A stretch of DNA of 64,000 nt. It comes from Cytospora piceicola. Taxonomy: Eukaryota > Ascomycota > Sordariomycetes > Diaporthales > Cytosporaceae. The stretch is from the NCBI GenBank assembly GCA_023375675.1, contig JALQBC010000012.1:248001-312000 (forward strand), read 5' to 3'. The notes beneath the pieces were generated by a model, which saw only the letters and a program-made list of their open reading frames with translations, did no database searches and had not been told where the DNA came from. The position numbers and the translations under genes are program-made. Each line of letters opens with the position of its first letter. Positions within the stretch are counted from its first letter, which is position 1. Shown here in pieces: positions 36,231-49,874 of this stretch.

Positions 36231-36841
36231 AATATTCTGAGACCAAGAAACTCGAAGCCAAAATTCGTTGTTTCAGGTGGTCACCAAAATAAGACGAAGG
36301 TAGTCTTCGAAACAAGTCGCGATGAGGCGTCCAAAAGGGGGTATCAAAACATAATAACAAGCAACAACAGCAATGAGAGAGAGGAATAATTCAAGATTGA
36401 GCGAAGAGACACAAACGGTAAGAGCTTCAGTCACGGGAGAAGATCAACATCTCGGGAGCTCCAAGACTGACCCAATGGAAAAATAAAGTAGGAAAGAAGA
36501 GCGTGCTACATCCGAGGATGCGACTGACAAACTTGTTCTAGAAAAGCAGAGGCTCCATGAGGGAGGAGAAGGGGGAAGAGAAAGGAAGAAAGTAATGTTG
36601 TTGCGAGGCGTCGGGGAAATGATGATGTTGTGGTGCGTCTTGCCTTCCTTCCACAAGTGCCATACTATCACAATAGACTACCTACCTAGGTACTTACCTA
36701 GGTACTAATTTAGCGTATGAGGAGAACTCGAAACGCTCCCGCCGTTGACAAAAGTAACACATCCCGTTGGGACGGTAACACACCCTTCGCACTTGCTTCA
36801 AGTTCCGTGTATCAAATACAAGATTGTGAGGAACGCCAGTA

Positions 36842-36872
36842 GTGCTGGCAGTGGTGCTGGCAGTGGTGCTAG
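36842..36872. repeat. 12-bp tandem repeat, 2.5 copies
   Basis: Unit GTGCTGGCAGTG. Confidence 0.85.
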
Positions 36873-37251
36873 CCCTCTTGGGCTGAAAGGCTGAATGAAC
36901 TACTGGTGATCTACATGTATGTACGATCTCACAGTAGGGATCCTTACTTTGGTAGGAAGGATGACGTCTGAATCAATCAAATGTACAATATACAGTATTA
37001 GGCGAGCAGCCACGCTGCCATGGCAACTCCGAGACGAGAATAATAAGATGGCACGGATAAAAAATGACGTTGTTGGGGGGACAGATTGCCATGATGGATT
37101 TCCATGTCTGAAAAGGTAATTGACGATCCAAATCTATCCGAACTGCCCAAATCTACAAGCCCCCTGCTCACTTCTCCCCCAGATTTGCAAGGTTGCCGCT
37201 TGCCTTGCATATAGCGGAAAGACGGAGAAACCAATTCCCCAGCTAAACTTG

Positions 37252-37281
37252 CCTGCCTAGGTACCTAGGTAGTTACTTAGG
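37252..37281. repeat. CCTAGG palindrome tandem
   Basis: Two overlapping CCTAGGTA units followed by an ACTTAGGTAA variant, in the Nas2 promoter about 220 bp before the ATG. Confidence 0.8.
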
Positions 37282-37501
37282 TAAGGAAGCTTCTCATCCC
37301 CGCCTGATAAATTCACCCCCCTGGCTTCACCTTCACCCCTCCCTCTTCACAGGTTGTAAGTTCGTCTTTCGGCCTTTCTGCCTCTCTCACCTAGCAACGC
37401 GTCATGGCGGTTGACTGATTACCATCCCCAACTATTTTCCCTTGCCTTCCTTCTCCCGAGGAGATAATGGTGGCAACGAAACTGATTTCTCCCACATAAC
37501 T

Positions 37502-38353
37502 ATGGGCCTACCACTGAACATGAACAACCTCCACGCACCCACCATCCCCTCGGGGCCGACGACGGCGAGGGCCGCCAACGGCAGCTCGGCGCACCTCACA
37601 TTCGCGGAGCTCCAGCGCAAGAAGGAGAACATGGAGGAGGAGCTCAAGGCCCTCAGCAGCGTGCTTGACTCGCACGGTGTCGATATGAACACGAGCCTAC
37701 TCACTGCCGACGGCTTCCCCCGGTCTGACCTGGATGTCGCTCAGGGTACGAAACTAGTTCCTTTCCCCCTTCCCAGGTGGGGGGACCCATGAGGAAGGAT
37801 GCTTGGTTGTTTACAGACCTGACCGACTAATTACCATCATCTTTGTGTCTCTGCAGTCCGCACCACTCGAGCACGAATCATACATCTGCGCAACGATTAC
37901 AAGGACCTGATGAGCAAGGTCGAGAAGCACCTCCACGAGCACTTCGCCAGCCTGATGGCCAACGCCACCGATGACGACGACAACGACAACGAGGCCCCCT
38001 CCGCGGAGGCCAGCAGCGTCAGCCAGGAGCCCGCCCTGCGGGACTACGTCCCCGAGCGCCTGGACGAGCCGTTCGCGAGGGTCAACACCGTGGCGCGCAG
38101 GAGCCCCGCGGACACGGCAGGCCTGCAGCCCGGCGACCTGATCCGGAACTTTGGCTATGTCAACGCGTCCAACCACGACGGCCTGAAGAAGGTCGCCGAG
38201 TGCGTGCAGGGCAACGAGGGGCGGGACGTGACCGTCAAGGTCTCCAGGCCCGGCGCCGTGCCGTCGCAGCGGGAGCTCCTGCTGACGCTGGTGCCGCGGT
38301 CCGGCTGGGGCGGGCGGGGGATGCTTGGCTGCCATGTCTTGCCAATCTCGTAG
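37502..38353 (+). CDS. NAS2: 26S proteasome assembly chaperone Nas2/PSMD9 (p27)
   Basis: About 246 aa. Exons 37502-37745 and 37857-38353, intron 37746-37856. N-terminal helical region (LTFAELQRKKENMEEELKAL, VDMNTSLLTADGFPRSD) continues after the splice as VRTTRARIIHLRNDYKDLM; this is the Nas2 N-domain signature (D-G-F-P-R-x-D followed by R-x-x-R-x-x-I). A PDZ-like domain spans about 140-225: FARVNTVARRSPADTAGLQPGDLI. The protein escorts the Rpt5 ATPase during assembly of the proteasome base. An acidic linker (DDDDNDNE) lies between the domains. The ATG at 37502 is the first in a frame that is open upstream. Confidence 0.92.
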
Positions 38354-39518
38354 ATGGGCGGGGAAACCCGCGAATGCTTTATCATTGGCAAGTGGTGCAA
38401 GGCGCGAGCGAAAGGGCCGGGATCAGAAAGGCTGTCGAATAGGAAGGTGGTTGCCTGGCAACAAGCCACGGTCCCTGCGCTTGCGCCCCGGTGTAAGGAT
38501 GCCCCATACGTCAACAGACCAGTCAGCAAGGAATCGTGGCCATGACTCCGACGAACCTCTAAGCTTTCTTGTCTCATCTCGTCTCTTCTCAAGGAGCACG
38601 AAGGCAATCTACCGTTTCTGACGCTGGCCAGACTGGCACCTACAAGAAAACATATGTTTAAGGCACTGTGATTGAAGCCCGGGGAGCTAACTGCATTGCA
38701 TCGCCACTGCACGACTCGAACCCCCATGTGAGTCAACTAGCTTAGTAAAATGTACACCTCTGAATTCGCAAATCCACCAGAGCAGATATATCTCGCCAGT
38801 GTATAGTGTTGATAGTTTTCCAAGTGCGTCGCGGTAATACTCTAGACTCCCGTGGTATGGGCTATAGTCAGTTATCTCCTGCAGTTTACCTACATACTGC
38901 TGGACTGCCAGGCAAGTCGACCAGATGAAACAAGAGGGCACATGCAAGATTTCCTGAACTGACATCATGGCAAGATTCTGCGTGCTCCTAACTTATGCTT
39001 GACCGCCTTTGAGCCAAGTCCACGGCCGCAGTCGTTGGCCGACTACAGCTGAAATAAGGCAGGAGATGAACATATGGAGCCTGGGTGCTTGATAGACGGG
39101 CGCGGCGCATTCTCGATGAGAAGCAGTCAATCACATCCTAGGGCCAAGAACTTTGGGTGTTGGGCATCATTCCATGTGGTGATTTTTTTGGGTGATATTC
39201 TACCTAAGATGCGCCTGAGTGCAGCTGAGTGCAGAATGTGGCGCGGATTTCTACTCTCTGAACGCGGAGGGGGCGATGCTGTATCAAACCAAGACTGGAC
39301 TGGACGTGCCTCCTCAGCCATTAATGCATCGCTAACCCGCATTTTCGCAATTCCATAATCCCTCGTGAGCTCGTCAACGTAGCCGACCCTGACTTGGCCT
39401 GCCTGTATATGTCGCTCTTCCTAAGCAAGATGCCGTTTACGTCCAACGAAAAGAGCCCATAAAATCTATCCACCGCGAAGAGACCCCCGTAGGTTGTGTG
39501 AAAGGTGAAGCGTCCCGT
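38354..39518. other. Intergenic, convergent
   Basis: Between the 3' ends of Nas2 and the Ran gene. A TCGAACCC string near 38728 recalls a tRNA T-loop on the minus strand, but no A box or stems fit. Nothing else recognisable. Confidence 0.5.
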
Positions 39519-40476
<958 letters not shown>

Positions 40477-42068
40477 TTTGTTGTGTAGTTTTGATCAGTC
40501 GACAGAAGAGGAAGGTTGTGACGGCGAAATCGTCGAGTGATGTAAATGCCTGGAAGTGGGGGCTGGTAGGCTAGGCGTTAGTTGTTTGCAAAGATGAAGA
40601 CGGCAAGGTAAGGCTCTGAGTTGAAGGAGGATGAAGGCTTGTGTTTCTGTGTGTGTATCTGTGAGGTCAGGCAGGAGTGGTGTGGTGATTGACGAACCTT
40701 CTGGGCGGGTATCTGAGTACAAGGAAAGGAAGGGTGTGTGGGTATGAAGAGAGAAGAGATGCAGCTTTGATGGTGGGCTGGCGTTGGGAAGGATTGATGT
40801 TTTGAGCCCGGCAAGCTGCTGGGACGGACAGCGGGCGAACCTTAGCGAAAAACTCATCCCTTCCAGTTAGGCGGAAGTGGGTCTATCAGCACGTGATCTC
40901 ATTGGGCGGCTGTGCATGGGCCTGTGAACCACTCACTCAGGCAGTAAAGTAAGTCAAGTAGCCTGAGTACCTACCTAGGTACTTCTTAGTAAGTAAGTAC
41001 CTAGCTACCTAGGCTACCTAGGTAGGTAGGTAGGTAGGTAGGCATTCATAGCAGTTGACTGATTAACCTCGCTTACAATCAATCTATCACCAGCCTCTGA
41101 CTTCCTTTATGCTGACAGCTTGCTATGATCCAGATGCAGTTATGTTGCGGATGTTCATTATCTTGCCGTTCCTGAGACCTGGTTACGCCTGCTGACATGG
41201 CACAGCGCGGCGTAGAGCCTCCCGACTGCCCAACAGGCCCCATTTTCGGGATCCTGATTTATTTGTAGATTTGAGCCCATTCCCTCATTGGCATCCTACT
41301 GGAACAGCATCTTTGCTGTCGGAGATAGGCTGCTTATGGGGCTACAACCGGGTCTGATACCCCTAAAGCTCTCTCCTTCCACTCACATCCGCTCAACACT
41401 GGGAATTGCCCTAGGCCTTGATAAACAGGCATGCCTCACAAGTGTTTGCAATCATGCGCAATAGAACGGCCGGATTGCCATTGTCTAGCAATTGGCTCAT
41501 TCTGCCTTTGACATGCTGCTACCAGGATGAAGTAACGGCTGCAAACAGACACCCTTTTCATCTTTGTCATCGATATGGTCTTTTGTCTTTCTGAGGATTG
41601 TCTGCATCTACTACCAATGCCACAATGGATGGTCTCTCTATCTTAAGGGCTTGTGACGTTCACCTTGTCTACTTAGTACCCACTAGTTCGCAGGGACAAA
41701 AAGTGCTAAAGCATATGATCTGTAATACAATAATGCCGAGTGCGAAGATATATAACATAAAATGCCAGTCCCATGCTCCAAATCACCCATTGCCCTTGGC
41801 CTGCCCCGGATTCCATGCCCCATCTTGGATTCGAATGGCTATTGGGAACAAAAATGGAATATGAGGAATATGCCATGTCAAATGCACGGAGACTGCCTTC
41901 CGTTTTATCATCCCCAGGCTATGCAACCGACGAGTGGGCCTGGCCGGAGATTTTCCAACCATTATCGAAAGACCTTTATGCTGGACCAAACAATGCCGCT
42001 CCATGCCTGATGCCCTGATGCCCTGATGCTCCGGTCTCTTGCCACCAAACAGTGCCTCGCCATGCCTA
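40477..42068. other. Intergenic between Ran promoter and Sel1-repeat gene 3' end
   Basis: 1.6 kb. It contains the Ran 5' leader (A/G-rich on the plus strand) and the densest palindrome/tandem array of the window, CCTAGGTA units running into a TAGG microsatellite at 41019-41042. No gene seen. Confidence 0.5.
40965..41043. repeat. CCTAGGTA palindrome array with TAGG microsatellite
   Basis: At least four ACCTAGGTA/CTAGCTACCTAGG units followed by six TAGG units, about 490 bp upstream of the Ran ATG. Confidence 0.85.
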
Positions 42069-44465
42069 TCACATTACCGCGCAGTTTTCATCTTTCGTGC
42101 CACTCTTTCTCCTCTTCAAGACTTGGGGTTTTGGAGGCGCTACCTCCATTACTTTTCCACCACTTGCCGCCGCCCGGATGGCGTTCAGCCTCTGTTGAGC
42201 GCGCTCGTCCCCAGCCTCTGTAGCCTTGACATACCAGACATTAGCTTCCAGAATGTCTCTCCTGCAGCCAATACCCATTTCTGTGAAGTAGCCGACCGCG
42301 TATTGAGCCTTGACGTAGCCTAAGAGAGTGGGAAAGTCAGCACTTTGGTGGTTACTATGGAGGGGGGAGGCCGTTTGGAATCCAAGCAGACGGCCGAAAG
42401 ACTTACCCATTTCGGCAGATCTGCGCGCCCATTCGCACGCTTCTTCCTCATCCTTTTCTAGGATAGGTTCCGCACCAATCAGGTACCAAGCGCAGAGCCC
42501 CATCATGGCGCCTGCATGACCGCGCTCTGCAGCTCCGGTGTAGAAGTGCACGCTCAAGGCAGGATCCCGTGGACATTGCAGTTTGCCATGTTCGTAGGCG
42601 TCACCCATTCGATAGTTGGCTTCCGGGTGCCCAAGCTCAGCGGCTTGCGTGAACAGTTCGGCAGCGTATCCCTCGTCTCTGAAAATGTCTTCACCATATC
42701 CCGTTTCATATAAACAGCCAAGGTAGTAAGGCGCTGCGTTGTACATTGCGTCCGCGGATTCAGTTGCCAGCTTCATCCATTTCAGGCCCTCGCGATAGCG
42801 CTTCTCCCCCAGGTCGCCAGACAAACATGCCTTTCCAAGTCTCGCCATGGCCCCTGGGTGTCGTTTTGAAGCGGCTGATCTTAGGAACTGAACAGCTTTC
42901 GCCGGGTCCTTTCGACAACCCCACCCGAACTCGTAACACAGTCCAGTCCGATATGCAGACTCTGCATGGCCATGCTTGGCGGCCAAGACAAACAATGGAA
43001 AGGCCGAGTTGTAGTCCTCCTTTCCTTTGCCGAAGAGCCCCGAAGCATATCCATCTGCAAGGTAGTACTGGGCGAATGGATAACCGGCGTTGGCAAGCTT
43101 TTGCAGAATGGCTCGGGCTTCCCTCAATAACTCATGCGGCTCAGAACTCGTTCCCTCAACGGATGAACTGTCCCTGCTGTGCCCACGTTTTGAGCTTGGT
43201 TTCTTCGTGACTTCTGTGAGGTCTAACCCTTGTTCCTGCGCCGTTGATATCAAGAAGACTGCAAAAGAGTACTGTATGGAAAAATCATTGGTCTTCTTTA
43301 CGTTTTGCCGATACATGTCCAGCGTTTTCTGCGAGCTCATTAAGGAGGCATTGGATCCTACTACGTTTCGTAGTTGCGAATTGTCGATTGTCAGAGGTGC
43401 AGGCGCGGGCTGCGGGTATGGTACACTGAGTAGCTCGGCGTAGGTAGATTGGCGATTGTCCGGTGACCTCCTTGCCGTCGATTGCGACGATGGAGCACGT
43501 ATACTTGTGTTTGTCAGGTATTGGGAAGAGCGGCTGCGGTCAGAGTGGACAGAGTACGCTGACAGCGGCCGAGGCATAGAGCTCCTCCTAACATTGGACG
43601 TAGGTGTGAGATGGCGATTTCCTGCCCCACCGTGCTCTGAAAGATCCGGCGTCGACGTTGTTCTCGGGGCCTGTTCCCTCAATACACTTGGTGCACTCGG
43701 CACGTAAGGCTGGTGGTGATACTGGAGCTGCGGGATCAGCTGGGCCTGGTCGGGGTCCTCAGGAATGGAGCTCCCGGTAGAAGCATCATCTGACTTCCTG
43801 CCTTGGCCATCTCCCAAAGAGTTGGAGACAGAGCTTGCACTAGTGACTACCGACGCATCAGTTGAGGCGTGTGGATGGGATGAGCTGGGCGTGGACGCAG
43901 AGGTGTCCGTCTCTCGACTATGCCGGTTGTCTCCATTAACGGTAGGTGTCTGGTTGGTGCTGCTGGGACTTGGCACCGCGGCCACATAATTTCCAGGTTT
44001 CGAGTTCGGCTGGAGCTCGAAGTCGTTACCGAGCGTGGAACCGATCATAAGACCCGACATGTTCGTTGTTCCTTGAGAATTATCTGGGGATGCAGCAGCT
44101 GCTCGTCGCATTGTGCCCTCCGGCTGTGAGAACTCAAGCTGGAATTTATGCAACGGCAGTGCAGGTACTTGGGGCGTCGGTAGGCTCTCCGCTTCCAGAG
44201 ATGCAGATGACTGTGGTCCTTCATAATTCTCTGTTTCTATGGTGGCAATTGACGGTTGGGGCCAGATGCCTCGTTGAAAGTTCATCTTGACTGGCGATAT
44301 TGGTGACTGCCCCACCCGTGAGCCCTCAGACATAGGAACGGCAGGTTTGGCATTTTCCCTGCCTATGCTTCTTTGCGGTGATGTTTGGGCGGGTATTGGT
44401 CTTCGCTGAATGGGACTGGTAGGAACTGAGCCAGTCCGAGGTAAGGAAGTATCCACGGCTGCCAT
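42069..44465 (-). CDS. Sel1-repeat protein, Skt5/Chs4-like chitin synthase activator
   Basis: About 769 aa. Exons 44465-42407 and 42319-42069; intron 42320-42406 (87 nt). The first 400 residues are Ser/Pro/Thr-rich and disordered. From about residue 460 a run of Sel1-type repeats begins: FAQYYLADGYASGLFGKGKE, AAKHGHAESAYRTGLCYEFG, YYLGCLYETGYG, AAELGHPEANYRMGDAYEHG, TGAAERGHAGAMMGLCAWYL and KAQYAVGYFTEMGIGCRRD. The chain ends CAVM, a CaaX prenylation box, as in yeast Skt5/Chs4, which recruits and activates chitin synthase III at the membrane. The gene lies head to head with a Chs3-class chitin synthase (49875), supporting the role. Other Sel1 proteins exist, but the CaaX box argues for this one. 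The intron is in frame and stop-free; retention would add 29 residues within the repeats. Confidence 0.9.
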   Translation of the reverse strand: MAAVDTSLPRTGSVPTSPIQRRPIPAQTSPQRSIGRENAKPAVPMSEGSRVGQSPISPVKMNFQRGIWPQPSIATIETENYEGPQSSASLEAESLPTPQVPALPLHKFQLEFSQPEGTMRRAAAASPDNSQGTTNMSGLMIGSTLGNDFELQPNSKPGNYVAAVPSPSSTNQTPTVNGDNRHSRETDTSASTPSSSHPHASTDASVVTSASSVSNSLGDGQGRKSDDASTGSSIPEDPDQAQLIPQLQYHHQPYVPSAPSVLREQAPRTTSTPDLSEHGGAGNRHLTPTSNVRRSSMPRPLSAYSVHSDRSRSSQYLTNTSIRAPSSQSTARRSPDNRQSTYAELLSVPYPQPAPAPLTIDNSQLRNVVGSNASLMSSQKTLDMYRQNVKKTNDFSIQYSFAVFLISTAQEQGLDLTEVTKKPSSKRGHSRDSSSVEGTSSEPHELLREARAILQKLANAGYPFAQYYLADGYASGLFGKGKEDYNSAFPLFVLAAKHGHAESAYRTGLCYEFGWGCRKDPAKAVQFLRSAASKRHPGAMARLGKACLSGDLGEKRYREGLKWMKLATESADAMYNAAPYYLGCLYETGYGEDIFRDEGYAAELFTQAAELGHPEANYRMGDAYEHGKLQCPRDPALSVHFYTGAAERGHAGAMMGLCAWYLIGAEPILEKDEEEACEWARRSAEMGKSFGRLLGFQTASPLHSNHQSADFPTLLGYVKAQYAVGYFTEMGIGCRRDILEANVWYVKATEAGDERAQQRLNAIRAAASGGKVMEVAPPKPQVLKRRKSGTKDENCAVM

Positions 44466-47400
44466 TGCGAAGGGAATTAGAGTCTTCAGTCTGATAGCGT
44501 CCGCCTCTGACCAGCTTCCTGAGCTGAACTGAACCCAGCTGGTATCGAAGGGGTCGGCTGTCGATGGGGCGCGTTTGGCACAATGCTATTGTGACGACCG
44601 TGGATTCTGTTCGGTCTGCATTTGAGCCCCTGATTCTCTTTCTGTGTCACTCGGTAGCTGCAAAGATGCCAATCAAGGGGTAGTTTTGCCTTTGATAGGA
44701 GTGATTGTCCTGTAGATGGGGCCGGACGAGGGAGGACGCAGGCAGGCGTCAAAGATGGCGACTCAAGTATTGCGAGGAAGGAGTCGTTGGCTACTTGAGG
44801 GACACCTTGGCCTTGATGGAAGATTCGTGAGCGATCGGACCGGAAAGATGCTACAGTCTATGCAATGAGGATGGACGATGTGGCTCGCAGAAAAGAGAAG
44901 ATCAAATCAGGAAGGGTGTAATGCTGCTGCGAAGTGGTATCCGAGAAGGACGAGAACAACGAAAAAGGAAAACAGGTCGCGAACAAGGCTGGACAGCGTC
45001 ACATAACTGAGCAAGCACTCATTTGTCCGACAGGTGAGGCAGAAGAGAGCTGCCCAGGTGGGTAAAGGGAGAAAAGAGCCACAGGACTGTAGAGCGAGGC
45101 CGGATGAACAGTTGCACAAGTGATGGATGTCAGTCAGTCAAGGTGGGAAGTTGCGCCTTGCCTGACGCCGTTGGTGCTACCGCAGTACGATTTTGGTGAT
45201 GATGGCCGTTTAGCGGGACCGTTGGCGTCCAGGTTACAGGTACCTCCCTGGTAGACTAGCCTTCAGGCCTACGAGACTGCGAGACTGCTAGGGGGGCTAC
45301 GGAGTACGGGAATACTTAGTGTACCGTGTCTCTGGACACTAGACGCACTGCGGCTCCAACTAGGGGCGACCTGCATATTTGGGGGACCAATTTAGCTCAT
45401 TCGGGCCATTTATTCCCCCCCCAAACACCCCTGGGCTGCTCTTCTTGCAGGGGCCGGCCGGGGGAGCCAGGGGAAAAGCGTAGGCCACCCACCACACTAA
45501 CCCTCTCTTGCATCCCGTCATCAACAACCAGAATCAGGCGATGGATGGAGACACACAAATAGACCGCGGCTCAGTGATATTCCAGCTCCTTCAGGCTCGG
45601 CAGCTCGGCCAACTTCCCTCGTATACTGCAAAGACCATGCCAACCGTTTTTACCAGCTCGGATCGACGCCCGCAAATTAAGCTTGATGGGCTGACGAAGC
45701 TTGGGGAACACGAACACCCGGGCACCCGGGCAGCGGGCAAGCAGAGGCACTCCTAGCAGCAAGCTTGTCTTTCCCCGGATTCGTTTTGGCGTTGATGACG
45801 GCAGAGCTCGGACTGAAGTGGTCCAACTAGGGGTCCATTGAAGTGGCACGTGCAGTGTGACGAGATTGCGTGGATACGATGAAGAACACGAAATATACCC
45901 AAGTACCTCGATGAGGGGCACACTGATCGCTGGGATGCAGAAATACAACACGAGGTGACAGAGTCTACAAAGGAGCTCTTACGAAGCAGGCAACGCCACC
46001 CGAAGAATAAAGACTACCCGCATCAGCCAGCGGTTTTATCACGAGGCGACTGATCGATTTCGAGGTACTGTGGTCAACAGGAAATCCACCTTGCTAAACC
46101 CGCCTCACAGATTTCAACTTGTGCCCACGCCTCCTCCGCTGCCCACGATCTTGGATACGACTACGCCGCGTCAGTGCCGGATGTCGAGAGCACCTCAGAG
46201 TCCTACAAGCCATTACCAGTACCGTGTCGGGCCCTCAGTCCGTAAGGAATAGAGATTGCTAGGTCGCAGAAGGTTGATAAGGGGGTTTTTTATTACCAAG
46301 CAGATCACGACAACAGCAACGCCCTACGATGATACACCTAGCGCTCAACGAGCTTTCGAAATGAGGTATCAAGGACCATCAGCATGCACTTTCCGGTTAA
46401 GGAAATAGCCATCTTCCCGGCTTCGCAAAAACAGAAGGTCGCTTATCATGGCAGAACTTCCGCCAGCATCCAGCAAAACCATGTATACGCAGTAGTGTCC
46501 TAGACGCTAAAGTATCATTCGACGGTGCAGCTGAACAGCTTCGTTTTCGAGTAGAACATTAACAGCTCAGCTGTTTGAACTTGAGAGTAGCACCTTGCAG
46601 GACATCTCCATCATTCATGGCAATGCTGCACACGGGATTGCATCTTTTTTCTCCGAAGATGAAACTATTCATTGGAGCCAACCCCTGGTTTACTTTGTTC
46701 AAAACACGCCTCATCTTCTGCATCTCAGACCAAAGGCCGATCATTCAAGATCCCTTTCTTTGCATTTAAGGGTTGGCTGCAGACACTGTGCAACTCGATA
46801 CCACGGGTTGCCATTGGGCTGGCTTCTGGAAACCTCCCAAGACTCGCACTTCACAGGCTCGGAGGATTAGCACCGCTATTGATGGTGTTATGGATCTCCC
46901 GTTTCACCTGCCGTCGCTCAGGGGTACAAGCTGTATGATTGACTACGGGGCGAACACGGGGAATTGTTACCCTCACCTTCAGCAATGATTTATATACCTA
47001 GGTAGCTATACGTATTGAAATAACTACATGGAGAAAGACAAGATGCATTTCGGTGCCTGCCTAGTGTTTCCTACTCCAATAAAGCTTGTCAACCGTGTCT
47101 CTTGGCCGAAACAAAGCTCGAGCTCATTGTGTCAAGTAGGGATGCCAAATTTTGCTTTCCGTACCTAGCAGGGTATTTGCTGGTCGGTACGGGTTATGAG
47201 GAGTGGGAGTGGGAAACATGTACACTACTACATAGCAGCCTGCGGAGAATAAGAAAGAGGGCTGGTGTGCTATTTAGCGCCCCTCGTATTGCAGTCGACG
47301 TGATGCCTCCTGTGCCGCCAATTATGACCAATCCCAGGGATGGGAATCTGAGACATTTTTTGGCCCCCGAGATTTTTTGGGCCGTAGTAGGAGGCAATGC

Positions 47401-49874
47401 CATGTTGAACATTGAACTTGTGTGATTTTTTCATCGAAAATCGCCCCCAACAAACCTTTCGGGAACCGGTGATATACACAAATCCGTGAAGTTCGGGACT
47501 TGCCGAGGTTCGATAAGGAACCCGAGTCTAATTGAATCAGGTAAACAAAGAAAGTTGACGGTTGGCGCCAGCAGCCGTTCCGTTCCATCCACTTTGGTCG
47601 AAATGAAAGCGAAGGGACCCCGCCGACTGCTCGTCTCGACCTCGATGGCAGACATCAAGTCTATCTCCGACACTCTGATCGCGAGAAGTCGTCTGTTTCC
47701 CCATGGTACAGATGCCACGAGGCCCTGGCTACCAAGCGACGCCTATTGATATTTGTCCAGGGCATAATGTCCTATGGGGACAGGTGACGTGAAGGATGAG
47801 TGAGTCTGTGGACATATGCACACAAAATAAGCATTGCTCAACTCCACTCTTGCAGCAATCCGTTCAAGACAGACGCGGGCCCCGGCGTGATCTGCTTTTG
47901 GGTGGGGGCATTGCTTCTTGAGGTCTCCATCACGAAGGCCGGCGAGCCGTGACCCGAGAAGCTGGAGAAGTGTATTGTTTCTCACGGGAAGATGCAGAGG
48001 GTATGATCGTACTCCTTTGCATACTGTATGTGCCTAGGTAGTATGTAGAATGAAACGTCCCGGAAGGCCAACACCGTACTACCTAGACAGGCCCTTCATA
48101 CAGATCTCGGCAGCGCTCCTCTGCTGCTCTCCAAGATTCCAAAGATTCCATCGACGCGTGAAGGTGGGGTGAGGTTGGCTGGTTGGTCGACAAAGGCAGA
48201 AGCTTAAAACCCCATCAAGGGGTTTCCCAGCCTCTTCCCCAGCCTTTTTACGTTGGTCGGCCGGGAAACAAGGCGCAGACCGTATTTCGTACATACACTA
48301 AAAGAGGAATTCCATTCCCACCCACTGTATCCGAAATAGTAACAGGCAGATCCCTGCGATTGAAGGCTCTCATAGTCTTCTTAAATAGAACCTTAGCTGG
48401 AAGTCGCACGTATGCCTTAGCAATAGAAACTCAATAATCTGGCCGCATTCCGTTCACGCCGTCGATCTTCTGTAACAGTCTGGAGTCGAGGCTCTTCATT
48501 GTCACAGGGAGCACCCGTACATTGTAAGTAGTACCTAGGTATCCATAGTCGACAGGGATGGCCGAGTTCAGACCCCAAGCCCAAGGGGTGGACCAGCAGC
48601 ACGGATTGATTTGCAGTCCGTCAATCCTCTCATCATTGGCCCCATTATCAAAATCGTATTGGTAGCTAGACGCTTTTCTAGTTCTCCTCCTCCTTGTCAC
48701 CGTCTGCATCGGTGTCAGGGTGTCTGTGTCGGCTGTTGTTCATCTTGCCCTCGTCAATCCTTACTTCAATGTTCCTGCAATTCCTCTCCAGTCCGACTTG
48801 ATCTTGCCGTAATAACTGCTATATTCAGTCATTCAAGTCAACACAGTGACCTGTTTGCGCCCCTTCATCCTAAGCTGCAGACTATCTGATCCTAACCCCC
48901 AATCGTTCGTTCCTTCGATTGTGGCCCTACCACAACATCTGAAAAGGTTCCTGCAATCTCGATCCAACAACGACAGGCGCAACTTCTTTCCATTTGCATT
49001 CCCTCCTTCTTGCTTCAGCTGTCAACATTGTCTACAGGTGCCTAAGTACCTACGCATGGAAGAAGGTCAACTTGTACTATTTTCGACCCCCGTGTGTGAA
49101 CAATAATATCTAGTGCCCTCTATACTCAGAGCATTGTGAAGGGCAACCCAAGGCATCAAATCTACGGATTTCCGCGCCGAGTATTGTCCATGCAGGCTTA
49201 CAGCCAAGAGAAGCCACGCCCCGCGACCCCAGCAGGGAGTCTCATTGTGACAAGCATCGAGTTGGCACGTCGATTTCCACTGGCGGCTACTGAGTGGTTG
49301 TTTCCCTGATCTGTGTCCTGCATCATCCCGGAACTCCCCCTAGAAAAAAAAGTTGGCTGTCGTCTGGGACCCTCCGGCGCTGACCAGCGCCACCAGCCTG
49401 CGTCTATTGCCCAAGCAGGCCTGGCAGGCCAAGCAAGTCTCAGCACCCTCGCAATTAACAGGGTTTACTATATCCACACAGTCTATTGGTGCCCGTTTCC
49501 CATAACAACTGTGAGTTGCTACTCCGTCTCGTCTTGACTTGTCTTCACAACATACCATGTCGTCACGTCAATGTACAAGATCTGGCCCCCTCAGCCATTG
49601 TCTGACCGCCTCAACTTCGTCCTTCGCTACACCGTGAGGCTTGTTGCACATCCTTTCGTTAATTATTCGATGCACCGTCGTTGAGCCTTCGTTTTGATCC
49701 TACACCTTTACGACTCGAGCTAGCTTCACACGCAACACGGAAGTCTCACCTCCCTTCCTAGAGGGTGAAGCGCCCCCCCCCCCCCAACCCGGCCTCCAAG
49801 AGCACCTTGTTGACTTCAAAACTATTCAAGCCTTTCCCCAGCTGACTCAACTAACGTTATTTCCTTCCAGGACC
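44466..49874. promoter_or_regulatory. 5.4-kb divergent region between Skt5-like and chitin synthase genes
   Basis: No convincing coding sequence on either strand. From about 48,640 to 49,870 the plus strand is pyrimidine-rich, as in a long fungal 5' leader, and the sequence before the chitin synthase ATG ends TTCCTTCCAG, so the leader may be spliced. Several upstream ATGs with short frames occur. Contains a C8 run at 45415-45422, a C13 run at 49773-49785 and CCTAGG palindromes near 46998, 48034 and 48534. Confidence 0.5.
49773..49785. repeat. C13 homopolymer
   Basis: Thirteen C residues in the probable leader of the chitin synthase gene, about 90 bp before the ATG. Confidence 0.95.

Larger units (their letters stand above)
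36231..37501. promoter_or_regulatory. Divergent promoter region between RhoGEF and Nas2
   Basis: 1.3 kb. It contains CCTAGGTA-type palindromes at 36679-36710 and 37252-37281, a 12-bp tandem repeat (36842-36872), and pyrimidine-rich sequence just before the Nas2 start that looks like a 5' leader. No gene seen. Confidence 0.5.

Noticed and set aside
38695..38745. Possible tRNA on the minus strand (GGGTTCGAGTC-like T loop)
   Set aside because: The T stem does not pair and no A box or cloverleaf can be drawn.
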